DNA of 64,000 nt, taken from assembly GCF_035944355.1 (NCBI RefSeq), contig NZ_DASZBH010000008.1, positions 248,001-312,000 on the forward strand, written 5' to 3'. The notes beneath the pieces were generated by a model. The model ran no database searches, was not told the DNA's origin, and saw nothing but the letters and a program-made list of their open reading frames with translations. Shown piece after piece: positions 33,222 through 42,101 of the stretch (its first letter is position 1; each line of letters opens with the position of its first letter). Origin of the DNA: Frateuria_A sp035944355. GTDB lineage: Bacteria > Pseudomonadota > Gammaproteobacteria > Xanthomonadales > Rhodanobacteraceae. Position numbers and translations under genes: made by a program.

Positions 33222-34529
33222 GTGTTCGATAGACAAAAGAAGGGCGAGCGCGCCGTACTGGTCCTGCCGCACAGTCGGGGCGACGGCGACACGGTCCGCC
33301 GTGCGCAGGAGTTCGCCGAGCTGGTGCGCTCCGCCGGCGCCGAAGTGCTCGCCAGCGTGAGCGCCCGGGCGGAGGACCCCAACCCCCGCTACTACATCGG
33401 CACCGGCAAGGCGGAGGAAGTGGCCGAGGCCGTGCGCGCCACCGAGGCGGACGTGGTGCTGGTCGACCACCTGCTGACTCCGGTGCAGGAGCGCAACCTG
33501 GAGAAGCTGCTGGCCGTACGGGTGGTCGACCGTGCCGGGCTGATCCTGGACATCTTCGCCCAGCGCGCCCGCTCGCACGAAGGCAAGCTGGAAGTGGAGC
33601 TGGCCCAGCTCAAGCACCTGGCCACCCGCCTGGTGCGCGGCTGGACCCACCTGGAGCGCCAGCGCGGCGGCGCCATCGGCCTGCGCGGCCCGGGCGAGAC
33701 CCAGCTGGAGACCGACCGCCGCCTGCTCGGCGAGCGCGTGAAGATGCTCACCAAGCGGCTGGAGAAGGTGCAGACCCAGCGTACCCAGCAACGCCGCGCG
33801 CGCCTGCGCAACACGGTGCCGCGCGTCGCGCTGGTGGGCTATACCAATGCCGGCAAGTCCACGCTGTTCAACGCGCTGACCGAAGGCGAGGTGTTCGCCG
33901 CCAACCTGCTGTTCGCCACGCTCGACCCGACCGTGCGCAAGATCGAGGACCTGTCCTGCGGACCGGCCGTGCTGGCCGACACCGTGGGCTTCATCCGCGA
34001 GCTGCCGCACGATCTGGTCGCGGCCTTCCGCGCGACCCTGGCCGAGGCCCGCGATGCCGATCTGCTGCTGCACGTCAGCGATGCCGCCGACGAGGAGCGC
34101 GAGCGCCTGCATCGCGTGGTCGACAGCGTGCTGGACGAGATCGGCGCCGGTGAGGTGCCGCAATTGCACGTGATGAACAAGATCGACCTGGCTGGCGCGA
34201 CTCCGAAGATCGTGCGCGACGGCGAAGGCCGGCCGGCGCAGGTCTGGCTCAGCGCGGCCACCGGCGAGGGTCTGGATCTGCTGCGCCAGGCGCTGGGTGA
34301 GCTGCTGGGCGGCGAGCGCGTGCGCACCGAGCTGCAGCTGCCGCTGTCGGCCGGGCGCCTGCACGCGCGCCTGCGCGCTGCCGGCGCCATCGCCGGGGAA
34401 TCGGTCGACGAACATGGCTGGCACCTGCAAATCGACGCACCGCGCAGCGTGATCGCCCCGCTGGGCGGCGGCAGCCCGCAGGAGGCCGCTTTGCTGCGCG
34501 AATTGCTGGGCTCGCCGGACTCGCCCTAG
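33222..34529 (+). CDS. hflX: GTPase HflX
   Basis: A 435-residue ribosome-associated GTPase that splits stalled ribosomes. The N-terminal HflX domain (VLPHSRGDGDTVRRAQEF, NPRYYIGTGKAEEVAE, DHLLTPVQERNLEK) is followed by a coiled region and the G domain: G1 GYTNAGKST, G2/G3 LDPT and DTVGFIRELPHDL, G4 NKID. The start is GTG 33222 (VFDRQKKGERAVLV), matching the family N-terminus. A TACAAT -10-like element lies at 33150-33155. It follows hfq by 168 bp. Confidence 0.95.
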   Translation: MFDRQKKGERAVLVLPHSRGDGDTVRRAQEFAELVRSAGAEVLASVSARAEDPNPRYYIGTGKAEEVAEAVRATEADVVLVDHLLTPVQERNLEKLLAVRVVDRAGLILDIFAQRARSHEGKLEVELAQLKHLATRLVRGWTHLERQRGGAIGLRGPGETQLETDRRLLGERVKMLTKRLEKVQTQRTQQRRARLRNTVPRVALVGYTNAGKSTLFNALTEGEVFAANLLFATLDPTVRKIEDLSCGPAVLADTVGFIRELPHDLVAAFRATLAEARDADLLLHVSDAADEERERLHRVVDSVLDEIGAGEVPQLHVMNKIDLAGATPKIVRDGEGRPAQVWLSAATGEGLDLLRQALGELLGGERVRTELQLPLSAGRLHARLRAAGAIAGESVDEHGWHLQIDAPRSVIAPLGGGSPQEAALLRELLGSPDSP

Positions 34530-34830
34530 CGAAACCGGCTCCGCCGCGTGTGTCGGCGCGTCTTGCGCGCGCTCCGATGGCAGGATCCATATCGGACGCT
34601 GCGTCGATGTCCCCGAAGGCGAACGGCTCGGTCTTGCGGGAAGCCCGGCGCAACAGCCTCTGCTAGACTACGCAGCGTTTGTGCGGCGTCAACGCGCGCA
34701 CGTGGCCACACCGCGCGCGCCAGCCAGCGCCGCGGCCCAACGACCGGACGAACGCCTTCCATGCCCCATCCCCTGCAACGCGATTCCCGGCGCCCGCAGC
34801 CGGCCCGCCCCTTGTCCCAAGGAGACTGAC
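34530..34830 (+). other. hflX-hflK intergenic region with candidate promoter
   Basis: About 300 bp without a gene. An extended -10 motif TGCTAGACT (34661-34669) would give a leader of roughly 155 nt before hflK. The open frame covering this leader is Pro/Arg-rich and not protein-like. Confidence 0.4.
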
Positions 34831-35871
34831 ATGGCCTGGAACGAGCCCGGCAGCGGCCAGCGCGATCCGTGGAACACCAAGCGCCCCAGCGGCAAAAAGC
34901 CCGGCCTGGAGGATGCGCTCAGGCGCCTGCGCGCCCGCCTCGGCAAGCACGGCGGCCCCGGTGGCATCGTCACCATCGTGCTGGCGCTGGTGCTCGCCTG
35001 GCTGCTGCTGAGCAGCTACACCATCGTCGATGCCCGCCAGGCCGGCGTCGTGCTGCGCTTCGGCCAGTACGCACGCACGCTGCCGCCCGGCTTCCACTTC
35101 AAGCTGCCCCAGCCGGTCGAGACGGTGACCAAGGTGGAAACCACGCGCGTGCGCTCGCTGCAGGACAGCGTGCGCATGCTCACGCGGGACGAGAACATCA
35201 TCACCATCGACTTCACCGTGCAGTACCAGGTGAACGACGCTCGCGCCTACCTGTTCGCGGTCGACGACGTGGACAGCACCATCGCCGCGGCCGCCGAGGC
35301 CGCGGTGCGCTCGGTGATCGGCCGCAGCGACATGGACACCATCCTTTCCGGCGAAGGCGCCGCGCTCGTCGACGAGGCGGGCAAGGCCCTGCAGAAGACC
35401 CTCGACAGCTATCACTGCGGCCTGCAGGTGACCGCGGTGAGCTTCCAGAACGTGGCGCCGCCGGCCGAGGTCAAGGACGCCTTCGACGACGTCAACAAGG
35501 CACGCGAGGACAAGCAGAGCATCGAGAACGGCGCGCTGGCCTACGCCAACAAGGTGGTGCCGGTGGCCCGCGGCGACGCCGCGCGCATCGCCGCGGAAGC
35601 GGCCGGCTACAAGGCCGCGCGCATCGCCCATGCGCAGGGCGACGCACAGCAGTTCCAACTGCTGCTGGCGCAGTACAAGGCGGCGCCGGAAGTCACCCGC
35701 AAGCGCCTGTGGCTGGAAACGATGGAGCAGGTGATGGCCGGCAACCGCAAGGTGATCGACGGCTCCAACGGCCGCACCATCGTCAACCTGCCGCCGGCTC
35801 CGGCGGCCAGCCCGGCGACCGCCGCCACCGCCGCGACCGATGACGGCGCCGGCAAGGAGAACCAGCCATGA
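34831..35871 (+). CDS. hflK: HflK, SPFH-family modulator of FtsH
   Basis: A 346-residue inner-membrane protein. After a Gly/Pro-rich cytoplasmic N-terminus it has one membrane helix (about 49-64, IVTIVLALVLAWLLLSSY), the periplasmic SPFH/band-7 domain (VDARQAGVVLRFGQYARTLPPGFHFKLPQP) and a long coiled coil with KAREDKQSIENGA. HflK and HflC assemble into a large cage around the FtsH protease and limit its access to membrane substrates. AAGGAGAC is 7 bp before the ATG at 34831. Overlaps hflC by ATGA. Confidence 0.96.
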   Translation: MAWNEPGSGQRDPWNTKRPSGKKPGLEDALRRLRARLGKHGGPGGIVTIVLALVLAWLLLSSYTIVDARQAGVVLRFGQYARTLPPGFHFKLPQPVETVTKVETTRVRSLQDSVRMLTRDENIITIDFTVQYQVNDARAYLFAVDDVDSTIAAAAEAAVRSVIGRSDMDTILSGEGAALVDEAGKALQKTLDSYHCGLQVTAVSFQNVAPPAEVKDAFDDVNKAREDKQSIENGALAYANKVVPVARGDAARIAAEAAGYKAARIAHAQGDAQQFQLLLAQYKAAPEVTRKRLWLETMEQVMAGNRKVIDGSNGRTIVNLPPAPAASPATAATAATDDGAGKENQP

Positions 35872-36734
35872 AGTACGTCTGGCTCGTGATCGCCGTGCTG
35901 GTGCTGCTGCTGGGCCTGAACAGCGCCTTCGTGGTGCGCGAAGGGCAGAGTGCGCTGCTGCTGCAGTTCGGCCGCATCGTGCAGACCGACTACGCGCCCG
36001 GCCTGCACGTGAAGGCGCCGCTGATCCAGCAGGTGGTGCGTTTCGACAGCCGCATCCAGGGCCTGGACGCGCCGCCGGAGCGCTACTTCACCTCTGAGAA
36101 GAAGAGCGTCAACGTCGACTTCTACGTAAAGTGGCGCGTGGCCGACAACGCCGCGTATTACCGAGCCACCAGCGGCGACGCCAACCAGGCGGCGCAGCGC
36201 CTCGCGCCGGTGGTGAAGGATGCGCTGCGCTTCGAGTTCAACTCGCGCACCTTGCAGGACCTGATCGCCGGCGGCCGCAAGGACATCACCGAGCGCGTGC
36301 TCAGGCAGACCGACGCCGCCGCGCGCAAGAACCTGGGCATCGCCGTGGTCGACGTGCGCATCAAGCGCATCGATCTGCCCGAGGAGGTCAGCGAGTCGGT
36401 GTACAAGCGCATGCGCGCCGAGCGCCTGCAGCTGGCCAACGAACTGCGCTACACCGGACAGGAACAGGCGGAAAAGATCCGCGCCGACGCCGACCGCCAG
36501 GGCCAGGTGCTGCGCGCCGACGCCGAGCGCGATGCGGCCACGGTGCGCGGCCAGGGCGATGCCGAAGCGGCGGCGGTCTACGCGCAGGCCTACGGCCAGG
36601 ATCCGGAGTTCTTCGCGTTCTATCGAAGCCTGGCGGCGTACAAGAAGGGCTTCGCCGACGGCAACGGCACGCTCGTGCTCAAGCCCGACTCGGAGCTGCT
36701 GCGTTATTTCAACGACAGCGCCAGCAAGCGCTGA
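35868..36734 (+). CDS. hflC: HflC, SPFH-family modulator of FtsH
   Basis: A 288-residue partner of HflK. One N-terminal membrane anchor (WLVIAVLVLLLGLNSAFVV) precedes the SPFH domain (REGQSALLLQFGRIVQTDYAPGL, SVNVDFYVKWRV) and a helical region (RMRAERLQLANELRYTGQEQ). Length is slightly below E. coli HflC (334). Translation is coupled to hflK (ATGA). Confidence 0.95.
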   Translation: MKYVWLVIAVLVLLLGLNSAFVVREGQSALLLQFGRIVQTDYAPGLHVKAPLIQQVVRFDSRIQGLDAPPERYFTSEKKSVNVDFYVKWRVADNAAYYRATSGDANQAAQRLAPVVKDALRFEFNSRTLQDLIAGGRKDITERVLRQTDAAARKNLGIAVVDVRIKRIDLPEEVSESVYKRMRAERLQLANELRYTGQEQAEKIRADADRQGQVLRADAERDAATVRGQGDAEAAAVYAQAYGQDPEFFAFYRSLAAYKKGFADGNGTLVLKPDSELLRYFNDSASKR

Positions 36735-36739
36735 AAGCC

Positions 36740-36925
36740 ATGCCGCACGACCTCACCGTCGCGCTGTGCCTGGTGCTGGTGCTCGAGGGCCTGGTGCTGT
36801 TCGCGGCGCCTCGCCACTGGCAGTCGATGGTGCGCCAGGCGCTGGAGTTGAAGCCGCGCACGCTGCGCGCGTGCGGCGCGGTCGCGGTCGCCGCCGGTTT
36901 GGCCGCGCTGCAGCTGATGCGCTGA
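36740..36925 (+). CDS. DUF2065 small membrane protein (YjeT-like)
   Basis: A 61-residue protein with two helices (LTVALCLVLVLEGLVLFAAP and LRACGAVAVAAGLAALQLM) joined by RHWQSMVRQALELKP. This is the DUF2065/YjeT pattern, and the position between hflC and purA is the same as yjeT in E. coli. Function unknown. The start is 5 bp after the hflC stop. Confidence 0.88.
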   Translation: MPHDLTVALCLVLVLEGLVLFAAPRHWQSMVRQALELKPRTLRACGAVAVAAGLAALQLMR

Positions 36926-36977
36926 TTTTTCCTAACCCACGGCTCCCGCGCGGAGCACCCAACCAGCGAGAACTTTC

Positions 36978-38270
36978 ATGGGCAAGTCAGTCGTCATCCT
37001 TGGAGCCCAGTGGGGCGACGAAGGCAAGGGCAAGATCGTCGACCTGCTGACCGAGCGGGTCAGCGCGGTGGCGCGCTTCCAGGGCGGCCACAACGCCGGC
37101 CACACGCTGGTGATCAAGGGCAAGAAGACGGTGCTGCACCTGATCCCCTCGGGCATCCTGCGCGACGACGCGCTGTGCCTGATCGGCAATGGCGTGGTGC
37201 TCTCCCCCGAGGCGCTGATCAACGAGATCGCCGAGCTGGAGGGGCAGGGCGTGGACGTGCGTTCGCGCGTGAAGATCAGCCCGGCGACGCCGCTGATCAT
37301 GCCTTACCACATCGCGGTCGATAAGGCGCGCGAGGCCGCCGCGGGCAAGAGCGCGATCGGCACCACCGGCCGCGGCATCGGCCCGGCCTACGAGGACAAG
37401 GTCGCCCGCCGCTCGATCCGCGTGGCGGACCTGATGTACCCGCACGAACTGCCGGCGCAGATCAAGGCCGCGGTCGAGTACCACAACTTCATCCTGACCC
37501 AGTGGCTGAAGGCCGAGCCGGTCGATTACCGCAAGGTGCTCGAGGACGCGCTGGCCTGGGGCGAGTACATCCGTCCGCTGGTCGACGACGTCGCCACCAT
37601 CCTGCACGACGTGCGTCGCGAAGGCGGCAACATCCTGTACGAGGGCGCGCAGGGCGCGCTGCTGGACATCGACCACGGCACCTACCCGTACGTCACCTCG
37701 TCCAATACCACCGTCGGCGGTGCGCTGGCCGGCACCGGCGTGGGCGCGGGCGACATCGACTACGTGCTGGGCATCTGCAAGGCGTACGCCACACGCGTGG
37801 GCGGGGGGCCGTTCCCCACCGAGCTCGAGGACGAGATGGGCGAGCGCCTGCGCAAGGTCGGCAACGAGTTCGGCGCCAGCACCGGTCGTCCGCGCCGCTG
37901 CGGCTGGATCGATCTGGTGGCGCTCAAACGCGCCGTGCAGATCAACGGCATCAACGGCCTGGCCATCACCAAGCTGGACGTGCTCGACGGCCTGCCCTCG
38001 ATCAAGGTCTGCGTGGCCTACGAGTACCGCGGCAAGCGCCGCGAGCTGGCTCCGCTGGACGCCGACGGCTGGGCCGAGTGCAAGCCGGTGTACTTGGAGT
38101 TCCCGGGCTGGGAGGAATCCACCGCCGGCATCCGCGACTGGAACAAGTTGCCGGCCGCGGCGCGCGCCTACCTGCGCGCGGTGGAGGAGTTGTCCGGCTG
38201 CCGCCTCGCCATCGTGGCCACCGGCGCCGACCGCGACGACACCATCGTGCTGGACGATCCATTCGCCTGA
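36978..38270 (+). CDS. purA: Adenylosuccinate synthetase
   Basis: A 430-residue enzyme joining IMP and aspartate with GTP, the first committed step to AMP. GAQWGDEGKGKIVDLL, GGHNAGHT, GTTGRGIGPAYEDK, EGAQGALLDIDHGTYP and KLDVLDGL are all present; length equals E. coli PurA (432). Last gene of the hflK-hflC-yjeT-purA run, closed by a strong terminator. Confidence 0.98.
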   Translation: MGKSVVILGAQWGDEGKGKIVDLLTERVSAVARFQGGHNAGHTLVIKGKKTVLHLIPSGILRDDALCLIGNGVVLSPEALINEIAELEGQGVDVRSRVKISPATPLIMPYHIAVDKAREAAAGKSAIGTTGRGIGPAYEDKVARRSIRVADLMYPHELPAQIKAAVEYHNFILTQWLKAEPVDYRKVLEDALAWGEYIRPLVDDVATILHDVRREGGNILYEGAQGALLDIDHGTYPYVTSSNTTVGGALAGTGVGAGDIDYVLGICKAYATRVGGGPFPTELEDEMGERLRKVGNEFGASTGRPRRCGWIDLVALKRAVQINGINGLAITKLDVLDGLPSIKVCVAYEYRGKRRELAPLDADGWAECKPVYLEFPGWEESTAGIRDWNKLPAAARAYLRAVEELSGCRLAIVATGADRDDTIVLDDPFA

Positions 38271-38283
38271 TCGCAAGCGACGA

Positions 38284-38314
38284 AGAAGGCCCCGCTCAGC
38301 GGGGCCTTCTTTTT
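38284..38314 (+). terminator. Terminator after purA
   Basis: A 12-bp perfect stem AGAAGGCCCCGC / GCGGGGCCTTCT with a 3-nt loop, followed by TTTT, 14 bp after the stop. Confidence 0.92.
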
Positions 38315-38375
38315 ACCGTCGCGCGGGGGCCGGCGCCGTCCTTGGCATCCGGCCGACGACTTGCGCAAGCCGCGG

Positions 38376-39398
38376 TCAATGACCTCGCGCGTTCACGCTG
38401 GCGTTGCCTTCGCCACCGGCGTGGGCCGAAGTGGCGAGGCCGTCGCGGCCCGAACCCTGGGCGCTGGCCTGGGCAGCCGCGTTACCACCGGCGCGGGTCG
38501 AGCGGGTCGAGCCGCCTGAGGCCGCCTGGGCGTTCGCGTCGCCGTTGGCCGCCCCCGATGCGCCGAGCGGGATATCGCCCGCATCCCGCGTCATGCCCGA
38601 GAGCTTCGGCAGCGAGCCGGGCTTGCTGGCCGGCCGACCGGCCGATGCCGTTCCGGATGCATCGCCCGCGAGATCCGCGCCGGCCGTCCGGGTCGGCTGC
38701 GCGCCAACGTCAGCGGCGTGACGAACTGCGCCCAGGCCGGCATCGGCGGCACGTTCGGCCGAACCCTTGGCTGCGGCGGTGGCGTTGCCGGCGCCTTCGC
38801 TCGCGCTGGCCAGGGCGCCATGAGCATCGCGTTTGGCCGTCGAGACGGCCGAACGCGCCTGGCCGGCTGCCTGTCCTGCGGTGTCCGTCAGCGTCCGGCG
38901 CGCGCCTGAGGCATCCACTGCGCCGGCCGCGGACGAAGCGAGTTCCGCCGCCCCATCCAACTTGGCCTGGTCGCCTGCATCGGCTCCGGTGGCGCCGGCG
39001 AGTCCGGCGGCGGCGTGGGCGGCCGTCTGGTCATCGAGCGGGCGGGTAGCGTGCGCGGCGACGCCGGTCGCCGAAGCGGCCGTGGCGGCGGCCCGCTTGT
39101 GCAGGCGCTCCGTGCGCCGCTCGGCGGCCCGCGGGTCGAAGCCGGGGCCGATGTCGCCCATGCCGGTGCCGTGCATGGAGCCGCCGATCTGGCCATCCAT
39201 CTGGCCCATGGTGGATCGGACCTGGCCGCCCAGCCCGCCGGCGAGGCCGCCGGCGAGCGAGCCGCGGCCCAGCACCTGGGCGTGCGCCGACGCCGTCGCG
39301 GCGAGGGCGAACACCCCGGCGACCAGGGCCGTGACGAGGGGCCTGCTGCTGAGGGTCGAGCTGCTGAGGGTCGTGTTGCTGAGGGTCGTGTTGCGCAT
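38376..39398 (-). CDS. Secreted Ala/Gly-rich low-complexity protein
   Basis: A 340-residue protein starting at 39398 after a strong AGGAGG. Residues 1-40 are an export signal (PLVTALVAGVFALAATASAHAQ) preceded by an unusual repeat TTLSNTTLSSSTLSS encoded by tandem DNA repeats. The mature part is dominated by Ala, Gly, Ser, Thr and Asp with short charged spacers (RRTERLHKRAAATAA, RRTLTDTAGQAAGQARSAV, AKRDAHGALASAS), suggesting helical or disordered wall or extracellular material. No family is recognised. It lies 105 bp downstream of the secreted subtilase on the same strand and may be in its operon. Confidence 0.7.
   Translation of the reverse strand: MRNTTLSNTTLSSSTLSSRPLVTALVAGVFALAATASAHAQVLGRGSLAGGLAGGLGGQVRSTMGQMDGQIGGSMHGTGMGDIGPGFDPRAAERRTERLHKRAAATAASATGVAAHATRPLDDQTAAHAAAGLAGATGADAGDQAKLDGAAELASSAAGAVDASGARRTLTDTAGQAAGQARSAVSTAKRDAHGALASASEGAGNATAAAKGSAERAADAGLGAVRHAADVGAQPTRTAGADLAGDASGTASAGRPASKPGSLPKLSGMTRDAGDIPLGASGAANGDANAQAASGGSTRSTRAGGNAAAQASAQGSGRDGLATSAHAGGEGNASVNARGH
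39346..39390. repeat. Three tandem 15-bp repeats in the signal-peptide region
   Basis: Units 39346-39360, 39361-39375 and 39376-39390 (plus-strand core CTGCTGAGGGTCG) are nearly identical and add five codons each to the N-terminus of the Ala-rich protein. Copy-number change would keep the frame. Confidence 0.75.
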
Positions 39399-39503
39399 GG
39401 TGGACCTCCTGCCTGCGGCCGATCCGCGGCTTCCAGGGTCCTGTACGACCGCGGCGGGCAGATCCTTCCCTGGCGTCCGCCGATCCTCGGCGTTCGTTCA
39501 GCT

Positions 39504-40742
39504 TCAGGGCGACAGCAGGCCGTAGCCGCAGCGGGGGTCACGGCCCGGCGTGCCCCGATGGCGGGCTTGCCCGATCAACTGCCGTTGGGCCTCGGCGGCC
39601 GCGCCGGCGTGGGGCGCATCGAGCAGCCGGGCGGCCATGCGCGCCACGATCGGCGAGGCGAACGAGGTGCCGCGCAGCGCGTTGCGGCCCTCGCCGATGA
39701 CGCCCGACGCGCAGAAGTCGACCTGATCGCCGGCGGCGGATTCGGGCAGCACGCGGCCGCGCGCGTCGACGCCGCCGACCCCGATCACGCCCGGGTAGGC
39801 CGCCGGATACAGCGGCGGCGCGGCGGGCCCGTCATTGCCGACCGCGCTGACCAGCACGTGCCCCCGCGCGAGCATCGCCTGCACCGCGCGCGCCAGCACC
39901 GGGTTGTCCGGGCCGACCAGGCTGATGTTGATCACCGGCACCTGCTCGCGCGCCATCCACGCCAACGCCTCCACCAGGTTCGAGGTGGCGCCGCCGACCG
40001 CGTCACCGCACCACAGGTCGGCGGCGTACAGCGTGTCCGTGTCGCCGGCGACGAGGCGGGCGGCGACCGCGGTGCCGTGTGGCGAGACGTTCGCCGTCTT
40101 GCAGCCATGCTGTTCGATGCGCGCGTGGATCAGGGCAGGATCGGCCGGGTCGATGCCCGCGTCGACCAGACCGATGCGCCGGGGCGCGTTGCCATAGGGC
40201 GACGGGGAAGGCGGCGCCTGCACCGGCGCGTCCGTGCCCGCGGGCAGGTACAGGTGCTGGTAGGCGAACGTCGCGCCTGGCGCGGCCTGCTGCAGGGCGC
40301 GCATGGCCTTGGCCGTGCCGCGTTCGCGGGTGTCGTGCAGCACCACCAGGTCCAATCCGAGCATCGCGCCGGCCGAGGTCTGGCGAGCCACCGTGAAGCC
40401 CTGTGCCTGCACCGCATCGAGCTGCGGTCCGGAGAGGCCCATGGCGAGGAACTCCCCGCGCAGCACGGGTGCGCCATGCGCATCGACATCGACCCGCCCG
40501 GATTGCTTGCGCAGCAGCGTATCGATCTGCAGGCGCCGTGTGGCCGCCAGCGGATGGCGCAGCAAGTCGTCGACGCCCTGCAGGCCGGGTCCGGGAAGTG
40601 CGCCGGGCAACGGCATGCCCTGCGCGCCCGGCAGATCGCGCAGCACGCCGCGCACCTGCGCCTGCGCGGGCTGCGGGTGCGTCGCCCCCATCGCAATGGC
40701 CGGCAGCAGGACGAGCATGACGAAACGGCGATACGTGTGCAC
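39504..40742 (-). CDS. Secreted S8-family (subtilisin-like) serine peptidase
   Basis: A 412-residue exported protease. Start GTG 40742 (or the ATG 8 codons in) gives a signal peptide MLVLLPAIAMGATHPQPAQA. Residues about 30-175 form a pro-region; the catalytic domain carries Asp194 (GLVDAGIDP), His222 (SPHGTAVAA) and Ser360 (GTSFASPIVA), with the oxyanion Asn region near SAVGNDGPA. The protease domain is compact, without C-terminal extensions. It is divergent from an ECF sigma factor gene 118 bp away and followed by the Ala-rich secreted protein gene; joint control by that sigma factor is a reasonable inference. Confidence 0.9.
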   Translation of the reverse strand: MHTYRRFVMLVLLPAIAMGATHPQPAQAQVRGVLRDLPGAQGMPLPGALPGPGLQGVDDLLRHPLAATRRLQIDTLLRKQSGRVDVDAHGAPVLRGEFLAMGLSGPQLDAVQAQGFTVARQTSAGAMLGLDLVVLHDTRERGTAKAMRALQQAAPGATFAYQHLYLPAGTDAPVQAPPSPSPYGNAPRRIGLVDAGIDPADPALIHARIEQHGCKTANVSPHGTAVAARLVAGDTDTLYAADLWCGDAVGGATSNLVEALAWMAREQVPVINISLVGPDNPVLARAVQAMLARGHVLVSAVGNDGPAAPPLYPAAYPGVIGVGGVDARGRVLPESAAGDQVDFCASGVIGEGRNALRGTSFASPIVARMAARLLDAPHAGAAAEAQRQLIGQARHRGTPGRDPRCGYGLLSP

Positions 40743-40816
40743 GGGCGGCCCCGGGAACGGTGGGGCCGGATGCTAGCATTGCCGGTCTTTACGCCCTCGA
40801 ACCGCGCAGACGTGAG

Positions 40817-40840
40817 CGAGGGAAGGAATCGGTTCCCTCG
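40817..40840. promoter_or_regulatory. Inverted repeat in the subtilase/sigma-factor divergent region
   Basis: CGAGGGAA and TTCCCTCG form an 8-bp perfect inverted repeat around GGAATCGG, 20 bp before the sigma-factor start. It could be an operator or a 5'-UTR hairpin; GGAAC-type ECF -35 elements (for example GGGAACGG near 40752) also occur in this 118-bp region. Confidence 0.4.
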
Positions 40841-40860
40841 GACGTAATGGAAGGTGATGC

Positions 40861-41352
40861 GTGACTTCGGGCGACGCCTTGCGCGAAGGGTTGATCCTGC
40901 TGCTGCCGCGCCTGCGCCGGCTGGCGCGCGCGCTGGCAGGCCAGGGCGCCGACGCCGACGACCTGGTGCAGCTGGTGCTGGAACGCGCGCTGGCCCGCGC
41001 CGCGCAGTGGCGCCCGAGCGACGCGCTGGACAAATGGGTGTTCGCGATAGCGCGCAACGCCTGGCGGGACGAACTACGCGCGCGCAGCCGTTCGCAGAAG
41101 CTGTTCGTGCCGGAGGACGAAGGCGAGCGGGTGGCCGACGGCGCCGGCTCCCAGCCCGCGCAGCAGTTGGAACTGGCGATGGCCCTGGCCACGCTGCCGC
41201 CCGACCAGCGCGAAGTGGTGGCCCTGGTGCTGGTCGAGGGCATGTCCTACGGCGAGGCCGCGGCCTTGCTGGAGGTGCCGGTGGGCACGGTCACCAGCCG
41301 CCTGGCGCGCGCCCGCGCCGCCTTGCAGGCCCATCTGGAAAAAGAAGCATGA
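40861..41352 (+). CDS. ECF-type RNA polymerase sigma factor
   Basis: A 163-residue sigma-70-family factor with only regions 2 and 4. Region 2 runs from about residue 15 (RLRRLARALAGQGADADDLVQLVLERAL, KWVFAIARNAWRDELR); region 4 is LPPDQREVVALVLVEGMSYGEAAALLEVPVGTVTSRLARAR. The GTG at 40861 has GGAAGG about 8 bp upstream. The stop overlaps the anti-sigma start (ATGA). Its regulon probably includes its own operon and the divergent secreted subtilase and Ala-rich protein. Confidence 0.92.
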   Translation: MTSGDALREGLILLLPRLRRLARALAGQGADADDLVQLVLERALARAAQWRPSDALDKWVFAIARNAWRDELRARSRSQKLFVPEDEGERVADGAGSQPAQQLELAMALATLPPDQREVVALVLVEGMSYGEAAALLEVPVGTVTSRLARARAALQAHLEKEA

Positions 41353-42080
41353 ACCGGATCGACGAGGAAACCCTGCAGGCCTACGTGGACGGCGAACTCG
41401 ACGCGCCGACGACGGCGCGCATCGACGCCGCGCTGGCGCACGACGAGTCACTGGCCCGCCGCGTGCGCGAGGCGCGCGCCGTGCGCGCGCGTTTGCGCGC
41501 CGCGTTCGACCCGGTGCTGGACGAGCCGGTGCCGGAGCGGCTGTCGGCGCTGTTGCAGCCGCCCAGGCCACGCACCCGTTCCGCGGGCGTGCAACGCGCC
41601 GATGCGGCGCGTCGGCGCGGACACCGCTGGCGCGCGGCCGGCGTCGCGCTGGCCGCCTCGGTGGTGCTGGCCGCCGCGATCCTGTGGTGGTGGCGGGCCG
41701 GCGGCGCGATGGTGCGCATGCAGGACGGCCGCGCGTTCGCCGCCGGCGAACTGGACCGCGCGCTCGACCAGGCGCTGGCGAGCGAGCCGGACGCACGCGC
41801 CACGGTCGCCATCGGCCTGAGCTTCCGCGGCGCCGATGGCCACGTCTGCCGCACGTTCGTCCTGCGCACCCGGCCAGCGCGTGCCGGGCTCGCCTGTCAC
41901 GGTGACGCGGGCTGGTCGCTGCCGGTGCTCGGCCCGGCCGCCCAGCCGCCGGGTGGCGAGCTGCGCCAGGCCGCGAGCGGTTTGTCGCCGCAGCTGCAGG
42001 CCGCAGTGGATGCGCGCCTGCGCGGCGAGGTCTTCGACGCGCGGCAGGAGCGCGCGGCGCGTGATGCCGGCTGGCGCTAG
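41349..42080 (+). CDS. Membrane anti-sigma factor
   Basis: A 243-residue protein translationally coupled to the sigma factor. Residues 1-80 (DEETLQAYVDGELDAPTTARIDAALAHDESL) are an anti-sigma domain of the ZAS-like helical type but without the HxxxCxxC zinc ligands. One membrane helix follows (about 97-113, AAGVALAASVVLAAAILWWW), then a periplasmic domain of about 125 residues with two Cys (GHVCRTF, GLACHGD) that could form a disulfide. It should hold the sigma factor at the membrane until an envelope signal is sensed. Confidence 0.85.
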   Translation: MNRIDEETLQAYVDGELDAPTTARIDAALAHDESLARRVREARAVRARLRAAFDPVLDEPVPERLSALLQPPRPRTRSAGVQRADAARRRGHRWRAAGVALAASVVLAAAILWWWRAGGAMVRMQDGRAFAAGELDRALDQALASEPDARATVAIGLSFRGADGHVCRTFVLRTRPARAGLACHGDAGWSLPVLGPAAQPPGGELRQAASGLSPQLQAAVDARLRGEVFDARQERAARDAGWR

Positions 42081-42101
42081 CGGAGCGAAAGGGCTCGCGT
42101 C

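Noticed and set aside
34681..34830. Upstream extension of hflK by 50 codons
   Set aside because: The added sequence is Arg/Pro/Ala-rich, and AAGGAGAC directly precedes the ATG at 34831 where the HflK family starts.
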